A stretch of 64,000 nucleotides of DNA from Dolomedes plantarius (taxonomy: Eukaryota > Arthropoda > Arachnida > Araneae > Dolomedidae). Location: NCBI GenBank assembly GCA_907164885.2, contig OU015499.1, positions 148,151,118 to 148,215,117 on the forward strand, given 5' to 3'. The notes below the pieces were generated by a model. The model saw only the letters and a list, made by a program, of their open reading frames with translations. It was not told the origin of the DNA and made no database searches. The first letter of the stretch is position 1. Each line of letters begins with the position of its first letter. This document shows positions 56,829 through 64,000 of this stretch, piece by piece. The position numbers and the translations under genes are program-made.

Positions 56829-57164
56829 ACAGTATACACAGTACATGTTTTGTCTAGGAAATCACGCACTAAAGATCCCCAGTGTGGGGGTGCGACATCT
56901 TTCTGAAAAAGTTGTAATACGTCAAAGTAAATGTTAGGGGTACGCTTTTTGGGCTTTCTCTTGAATTGACGCCATTCCGGTCGAAAATGATGTCCTCTAT
57001 TCAATTATTCCCGAGTCCCTCTTGAAGGAGCACTCGCGTCATTTTTTGCACAAAAACAAACTACTAAAACTGACCTATCCAATGGTACAAAAGTTACATT
57101 ATTATAGTAAACGGTTATTTTGAAATGAATTTTTATAATGAGGGCAAGACTTTTGGTTCACCCT
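56829..57164. mobile_element. Truncated mariner-like element at duplication junction
   Basis: This right-hand part of the GGGTGAACC element begins abruptly after Tc1 sequence ending GGCCATTCCATAC and lacks the left inverted repeat. It differs from 54163-54722 at many sites, by eye around 10%. It was therefore brought in by recombination with a diverged paralogue and not copied from its neighbour. Confidence 0.7.
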
Positions 57165-57181
57165 TGTGTCATTTTAATACA

Positions 57182-57660
57182 CACTCACTTCCAAAATTTA
57201 AGCACGGAAAGGAAAATGTTAATTTCCGTAAGCCAATCTGAATTAAAGAATCTGAAATTTGGTGCAAAGGTAGAAGGAAGTATGCAAATATGTTAGGTAA
57301 CAGCCAATCACGGTTTCGCGTCGAGAAATATGCAAAACAGGCAGTCGTATAAGAAGCCGGCATTGTGAAGGGTTACAGGCTTTGTATGCAAGTGCTGATG
57401 AAAGGTGTTTAGAACATTCGTACGATTTGTTTAGAAGCTAGACGTGTTTCTATGGCTTCCAGAAGACGAGTGGGAGTTTCTGAGCGCAGTTGGGCTGTCG
57501 GACGCATTGAAGCAGGACTGTCTATCACAGATGTTGCTCTTTTCTTCGGCGTTCATCATTCCGTCATTTCACTATTATGGAAACAATTCCAAACCAGAGA
57601 AACAGTTGTCCGAAGAACTGTAGCCTGCCGTCCAAGGGTTTGTCCAAGGTTAGAGTATTT
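57182..57660 (+). pseudogene. Tc1-like transposase 5' fragment, unit 3b
   Basis: The best-preserved copy of this second Tc1 family. From ATG 57452 it reads a DNA-binding HTH with WKQFQTRETVVRRTVACRPR, the usual Tc1 N-terminal pattern, without the stop seen in unit 1. It is still truncated before the catalytic domain at the hAT-A insertion flank (57681). Confidence 0.7.
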
Positions 57661-58920
57661 TTATTATTTTGGGGGAGGGGGCACGAATTAGGGATGGGAT
57701 ATCGAAAGCAAAACATCGATATGAGTATCGATAATAATATGTCATTAATATTGATATCAATAATATATCGGCACAAAAATATCGATATTTGAAAATATCA
57801 ACCATATTTCAAAATATTGACTATATTTCAAAATTTACACGATATTTAAAGATATTGATAACACATTTCACTATGCAGTCAATCGTATTTTGAGGAATGA
57901 ATGTATAGTAAAATTATATATATGGTTATAGTACTATAAAAAATTATTTTAGTTTAATTCAATCAGGTAACAACATTTCAATAAACAGTATTTTATCAAA
58001 TTAAAAAGCTTCTATTTAGAGAAAGAAAGAAATCGTAGTTTGGGTGAAGCAATGACAACGCTCAATGTATGTAAACATATTGGAAGGAGATATTGGAGAT
58101 AACCGGTTTCTGGACTGAAACCCTTGAGACAAGAAGCTTTTGTACGTCACAGTCCATTATTTGGAAAATGAAAAATTAGCTTTCTGCAACATTGGATTTT
58201 TTGAAATAGACCACAGCCATATTAGAGGTTACATTTCTTCAAGAATCCTTCATGTCCTGCAGTAGTGTGTTTTGAAAAAAGAAAAACTAAATTAAATGGT
58301 CACTGATGGAGGATCGAATATGGTTAAAGCCATGGAAATTGCTTGTGGTAGAAAATACATGTAATAAGTTTTTCCCATCTCCTCAATTTAATCGCTTACC
58401 GTTCAGTTGAAGCCGTACCAGAGCTCATGCCAATAAATGGAAAGGTGAAGAAAGTGGTGACCTGGTTCAAACACAGTGTTCGGGATTCATATGAACTGAG
58501 AGCAGAAAGTAATATGAAACTCATACAGGGTGTGGAAACACCGGGGAATTCTACATAGGAAATGATCGAGTGCTTTTTAAGACTCAGCTCAACACCCAAC
58601 AACATCATCCACCGACGCACATCGGCTCCTAGCGTGACAACAGCTGCAGAGAACTAAGATTTGCAGGAAATCATCCAGTTTCTTGAGTCTCTTCTAAAAT
58701 CCACAAAACAGTTATCAGGAGATAAATACCCCACATTCAGTATCGCGATTCCAACAGCAACCGTGGTAGAAAATAAAATTTCGAAGATGTCACCTACGTC
58801 TAATGTTGGCCTCAAACTTAAGGAAGGAATCTTGGAAGCGGCAAAAAATAGGTTCATGGTTGAGAATTTAATAGCACTGGCCGCAAGTACGTTATTGGAC
58901 TACCGATTGAAGACATTATA

Positions 58921-60291
58921 CACACATGTTTGCTCCCTGGATTTTTGCTCCCTGGAGCAATTGTAAAAAATATCTCCTTTACAAAAACTTAATATTACAT
59001 GTTTGGTATGATGGTTAATACATTGTATGTCTCCCATGCGATTAAATGCAGTCCGTACAATGCCAAGGCATGCTGAGTATCAAATTATATAGCTGATCTT
59101 GGGGACGATTTCTCCACTCAGTAAGCAATTCCCTCCCAAGTTCCGGTACACATGTTGGAGGTGGTTGGTGGGTTGCAACTCGTCGGCCAAGCATGTCCCA
59201 CACATGCTCTATCGGATTCAGGTCAGGTGAGAATGCTGGCCATTCCATACGGGTGATATCTTCGGTTTGAAGGCATTCGTTTACGATGTTTGTTCGGTGA
59301 GGACGGGCGTTGTCAGCCATGTAAACAAATTCTGCACCCATGGCACCCCTAAACAAACGTATATGTTCTTCCAGAATGATGTCCCGATAAATGTGGCCGT
59401 TCGTGGTTCCCATTTGAACATGCAGATCTGATCTGGAACTCAGTATAATTCCACCCCAAACGAGCAATCCTGCACCACCGTAACGCTGTCGTTCATTGAT
59501 GTTGTCTTCGTGGTAACGGGTCCCTGGCGTTCTCCATATGAAAGTCCGACGTGAATCAGACTGCAAGCTAAATCTGGACTCGTCGGAAAACATCACACAA
59601 GCCCACTGTGACGATGTCCACATTGCATGATCTCTAATCCAGGCTATTCTCTGCCAACAGTGAGTTGCCGTGAGCGGAGCACATCTTGCTTGCACACAGG
59701 CCTGCGAGCATATAGTCCAATATATCCTAGTACACGGTTTGCCATGAAATTGTGGTACCCGTGGATGCAGACAGCTGACGAGACAAGTCGGATTCTGTCC
59801 TCCGTCTGCTTCTTTTGGCAGTTACTGCTAAATACCGGTCTTCATTCTGCGTTGTAACTCGGGGGTGTCTTGTACTGTAATGTCTACTGACATTTCCATC
59901 ATCTTGACGTTGCCAAAGATTAGCGATGACACTTTGGGCAATTCCAAGTTCCCCGGATACTTCCATCTGAGTCCGACCGCATTCCAGGCGGCTGATATTT
60001 CTAACTCGTTAAAAATCATCCGCATGCGTCATCTGTGTTATAACTATTCGGTTATGGCACTGAGCGACTTACAGAACTCTTGTGAACAGTTTTACTTCTT
60101 TGTCACTATTCCTTATATACGCCTCTCTTCCACTCTCTTCATTGTGACATACTATCGGCGTCATGTGGTGGCTTCCTGTAATTTGCATATTATTTTTGAA
60201 GATGTGTGCGATAATTCTACAGGTGAAATTTTTACTTTAGAGTTCGATTTCCGTGTGATTCTGAATTATCCTTAATTTATGGACATGAGTG
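58921..60291 (-). mobile_element. Tc1 family 1 element, unit 3b
   Basis: Flanked by TA (58919-58920 and 60292-60293). The right inverted repeat TAATTTATGGACATGAGTG is intact; the left repeat is deleted as in unit 1. So this deletion is shared by units 1, 3a and 3b but not unit 2. Confidence 0.88.
59042..60025 (-). pseudogene. Tc1 family 1 transposase, unit 3b (full DDE set)
   Basis: The 217-codon C-terminal frame (59042-59695) keeps all three catalytic positions: SDESRF, DNARPH and NPIEH, with 34 residues between the second Asp and the Glu (DD34E). N-terminal frames 59727-59966 and 59828-60025 carry the HTH. A local insertion reading GCTTGCACAC near 59690 and a short deletion near 59730 break the frame between the parts. 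This is the copy closest to a working catalytic domain. Confidence 0.83.
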
Positions 60292-61446
60292 TAATTCAGG
60301 GACTACTACCAAAGTTTTTCGAGAACTGAAAGGAATTTTGAAAAGCTCCCATTCACTGAAAAATGAACACAGTTCCGATTTTGACAATGGAGAATGACAT
60401 GAATCATTTATCTTTGGCTATCACTCCAAAACGGTTCAGAAAACTTGGAAGCATCGAATTTCTTTAGATAGCTCAGATTTTCCCGATGAAAATGTGAGCT
60501 ACCTAAAGCCTGCCTTTTATTTGCGATCCCCTGAAGAAGCTGACATCAACAAGTGTCCGCTTTCTTTTTGGAGTAAATCAGTTGGATTGCACCCGGAATT
60601 ATATGGGATTCCCAAGCGATATTTGGCTGCTACTTCAACATCAGTGCCATCTGAAAGAATTTTTTCTCAAGCCAGCAATATCATTAACTCAGCCAGAAAT
60701 CGTCTCACATTGAATAAACTTCTTTCCTCCACTCAGTGGGAGAAGAATTCTTTTCTTTAATTAATGGACAATAGTTGTTTTTATTCATTTTTTGTTCTTT
60801 AAAGAATTCATTTTTCTATATTTAACAATTTTTTATTTTTTCACACATGTTTTGATGGCTTACATTAAAAATTACTTGTATATGTTAGAAATTATTTGTA
60901 TTTAAAGAAATAAATAATAATAATTTTAAGTTTAATACTTTTGCCTGATTTATTTATGTATCTTTTTTAAATTAAATTTTTTAGATAAGCTATTCCCAAT
61001 TTAAATCACTTCTGGGCTTTCATAAATTAAAATAATTAATGATAATATTTTAATTAAGTAATTTTTTATTTTATATTTCGATACATTAATTCACCTGCCT
61101 TCAGCTCTATACTTCTAATAAATACCAAACTCAAGATATTTCAAAATATTTAGCCGTGTTTACTTGATTGATATGAAACTTTTCGAGAGGTTTTATAGTG
61201 GAACTGACTTTCAAACACCATAGTGAGATGCAATGATGTGATATATAATTCTTACCGAATAAATCTTATAGGCCAATTCCGCCATCAATTTTTATTCTTA
61301 CTGGATTAATTTGCTACATTTTGGTTCGTTTTCAGGAAGTCCTCAGAGAACTTTATTTAAAATAAAAAAAATTTTACCCTTTAAATTTAAAAATCTAAAA
61401 CTCAAAACAACATGAACCAAAAGCTTCGAAAGATGTTTGTCTAGTG

Positions 61447-64000
61447 CATGGGTTCCCAAACATATCCAAGTCGTGGCACTCTTAATAGAATTTGAATTTT
61501 TCCACGGCACCCTCTCATATGTTATCTATCTGTGATATATTATTATTTATATTATGTATAATATATATAAGTTTCATATTTGTATGACTGCGAAGAAGAA
61601 ATTATATAAGTGTTAAGAGCATTAATAAATTAATACAACTTGTGTTAAAAAATCACACAAGTACTTTAATTGTAATTAATAGGAAAACATATTAATAAAA
61701 TTAGTAATAAAATTGCCTTCCAAACGCTCTTGGTTTAAGCGTGTGTAGTTTTAGTGTGATGGGTGAGCCTGCTGCTCACTGCACAATTGTTCGAATCGCG
61801 GAATAAAGCTTGATACAGCTACTCTCATTTCTTTTTCGACATTAATTTTCGAATGATATTTTCTCTTTATAACAGCAATTGCTGAAAACCCAGCTTCGTA
61901 CAGATATGAAGTTACAAAGGGAATTAGAACCCTTATAGCTTTTGCACTTAGAATGGGATACTCATTTTTTATATATAGCCAAAACTCCGTCAAATCCAAA
62001 CAAGCGAATTTCGCTTTCAGGTTTTAGTCACTCGCTAGCTCAATTACATATTCTTCCTGTTGTTAATTGAATTCTTTTGGAGCTTCAACATGGAATGGAT
62101 CTTGGATCCATGCAAACTTCTCGGTTTGGTCTTCTGCAAAGTACTTTGCGAATCAGTCAGATAGTTGTGATACATGCTCTGTGAAAACTGTCAGCATTCT
62201 ATGTGAAACCTTTTCTCCACTACAGACCATGTACTGCTGCAATACAGGTTAACAATCTTTGCCTCCATCATCATTCATTTTTCTTTTCCATGTCTTTAGT
62301 TTTTTCTTGAAAGATAAAATCTTCTCTTCACACTTCAATATATGCATGTTACTGCGCTGAAGAGAAACATTCAATGGATTTAGTTTTTCAAATATGTCAC
62401 ACAAGTATGCCAGTTTCAGCAAAAAGTCTGGATTCGCTAAATTGATGGCGATGACATGATCATTTTATTTCAGGAAATTGTAAATTTCTTATCGAAGTTC
62501 AAACGTTCGAGATAATACATTGCCACGTGAGAGCCAACGCGAGCTGCAGTAGTATATAAGGATCGTGTGTTCGGCCCGGAAATCCTCGCATAGGCTTTTG
62601 AAATATATGGCTTTAAGTAGCCTAGTTTTTATACAGTTTACCACCTTTATTACACAATCTAGGACGAGATTCAGTGTATGACTCAGCGATTTCGATGCAA
62701 GTGCTTCAATGCGAAGGATGGAATGGGTCCACAAACAATCCAGGGCTTTGCAACGAATAAGCGACTGTAGGCCTTCATAATAACCAGACATTGATCGAGC
62801 ACCTTCAGTGCACATACCGATGTACTTTGTCCAATCCAAATAATTTTGCGTCATAAATGCGTCGGATATCGAACATATCTTAAGCCGTTGCACTTCCAGT
62901 AATGCTATTACAAAACAGAACGTCTTCAGCAATAGTACAACCATCAATGAAACATACATAGATCATGAGGTGTGCATCCTTATTTCTGTCTGTGATCTCA
63001 TCTAGTTGCAGTCAAAATTCGTTTCCTTTTTATTTTCTCTATCAATTTATTCTTGAGTTCGTGAGCCGTGTGCTGGAAAATTCGATTGATGGTGTTGTTC
63101 GACAAAGGAATGTTCGCCAGATGTTTCCCCGCATTTTCTTCTATCGTTATATTAGCCATGTCGACAGCAGCCGGTATAATTAATTCCTCAGCAATAGTGT
63201 GGGCCTTTTTGCACTTCGCTACTCTATATGCCACATTGAAGAACGCCAAGGCATTTTTTTTGGCACTGACATTTGCTTAGTGACAACATTTTTTGTTGAT
63301 GCAAATCTTTCATTTTTCTGCTAAAATATTCACGTGGTTTGTCGACTATGTTGGGATGTGTTTTTTCAAGGTTCGGTCTCAATTTTCTTGGATTCATGCT
63401 CTCGGATGATAGACTTTAGAAAAGATCACACACTGCGGTCTCTCTTCATCACTGACTTCTATTGAAGTGAAGCCAAAATCCAAGTAGCTGTCTTCGTATT
63501 TACGGCATTTCCGCTTATTTCCACGAACGTCACATGGCGATGCATGATCTTTATTAGCATTTGCATTATCGGTTTTTTCAAAAAAATGTATCCATTTTTA
63601 CGAAAAATATTTATACAGCTTTCTGAGAACACGTTATGTACAGCGACCACCAGCGAGATAACTGACGACGGGACTACCTGCCCGAAAAATCAGACGATAA
63701 GAGCAATCGGAGGAAAAGGGATAAGTAGTGTCACTACTCTCGTTCGTCTTTGGTTATTGTGAAATATCTGCAGCCGAGAGGGCAGGTGCAAAGAACGTAC
63801 TGGAGGCATTCTCGAAATTCTTTGGACATGTGGCCACCAACCGTTGGGGAGTGAACTGGTTTTTGGTTACTGATCTTCACATTTCTTTATTTTGCTAAGG
63901 AAGAATGCACATACAAGACAAGAACACGACCGGCTATAGGCAAGCCTGTATGAGATGTACCATGATCAGGCCATGGTACGTGCCACGAGACAAAACCGGA
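61447..64000 (-). mobile_element. hAT-B transposon, unit 3, cut by window end
   Basis: Left flank GTCTAGTG (61439-61446), then CATGGGTTCCCAAAC. Transposase pieces: hATC end 61751-61999; the core 62489-62959 (LSHTLNLVLDCVIKVVNCIK, YYCSSRWLSRGNVLSR); N-terminal pieces 62998-63249 and 63459-63650. The core is better preserved than in units 1 and 2, but the pieces are in different frames. Confidence 0.85.

Larger units (their letters stand above)
58299..60760 (+). pseudogene. hAT-A transposase relic, unit 3b
   Basis: Middle block 58661-58919 and hATC block 60494-60760 are both open, with SVPSERIFSQASNIINSARN intact. The two are separated by Tc1 (58921-60291). Upstream frames are interrupted, so no functional protein is expected. 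Confidence 0.82.
52121..64000. repeat. Tandem segmental duplication, unit 3 (partial)
   Basis: Collinear with unit 1 at an offset of 52120 and nearly identical to it over the first 2.6 kb, then slightly less so up to about 56829. From there an internal 2.4 kb tandem duplication follows, with a clearly diverged sequence. The unit runs off the window inside hAT-B. Confidence 0.92.
57689..64000. mobile_element. hAT-A transposon, unit 3b, runs off window
   Basis: The left end follows an exact GCACGAAT flank (57681-57688), matching the right-hand flank of the other units. It carries the best-preserved C-terminal transposase exon (60494-60760), a Tc1 insertion (58921-60291) and hAT-B (from 61447). 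Confidence 0.85.

Overview
The window is eukaryotic, intron-bearing, AT-rich genomic DNA, almost certainly from an arthropod. The repeat types fit this: Tc1/mariner, hAT (BED-finger type), Merlin/IS1016-like elements, tRNA-headed SINEs and long (TA)n runs. A chelicerate such as a spider is my best guess, but the sequence alone does not prove it. No operon, rRNA, functional tRNA or CRISPR array is present.

The main structure is a tandem segmental duplication. Unit 1 is 1-27835, unit 2 is 27836-52120, and unit 3 is 52121-64000, cut by the window end. All units share the same order: AATAG-rich repeat, GC-rich block, mariner-like element, a stack of nested transposons, conserved gene-like sequence, and a lysine/glutamate-rich coiled-coil exon. 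The left parts of units 1 and 3 are about 98-99% alike by eye and both differ more from unit 2. Unit 3 changes at a sharp junction near 56829, where a diverged second copy of about 2.4 kb begins. This marks past unequal exchange.

The nested stack (about 2043-10103 in unit 1, 29891-38060 in unit 2) can be dated by target-site duplications. An outer hAT-like element (hAT-C, ends CATAGGCGT/ACGCCTATG) was hit by hAT-A (ends TAGGGATGGG). hAT-A was then hit by a Tc1 element inside its transposase gene and by hAT-B, a ZBED5-like element. All transposases carry stops or frameshifts. The termini of hAT-A are packed with TATCGATA. This is the DRE motif bound in Drosophila by DREF, a hAT-derived BED protein, and it is the most interesting biological hint in the window.

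The rest of the unit (about 10.1-27.6 kb, 38.1-51.9 kb) holds SINEs and a 6.1 kb block of repeats found only in unit 1, with a complete Merlin-like element and a 97-bp near-perfect palindrome. It also holds copy-specific Merlin-like and hAT MITE insertions with clean 8-bp duplications, and two sets of likely host coding sequence. One set is a small spliced gene remnant, intact in unit 2 but with stops in unit 1. The other is an uninterrupted 186-codon coiled-coil exon with a splice acceptor in both units. I see no complete host gene and no new multi-gene system; most of the window is transposon graveyard inside a young tandem array.
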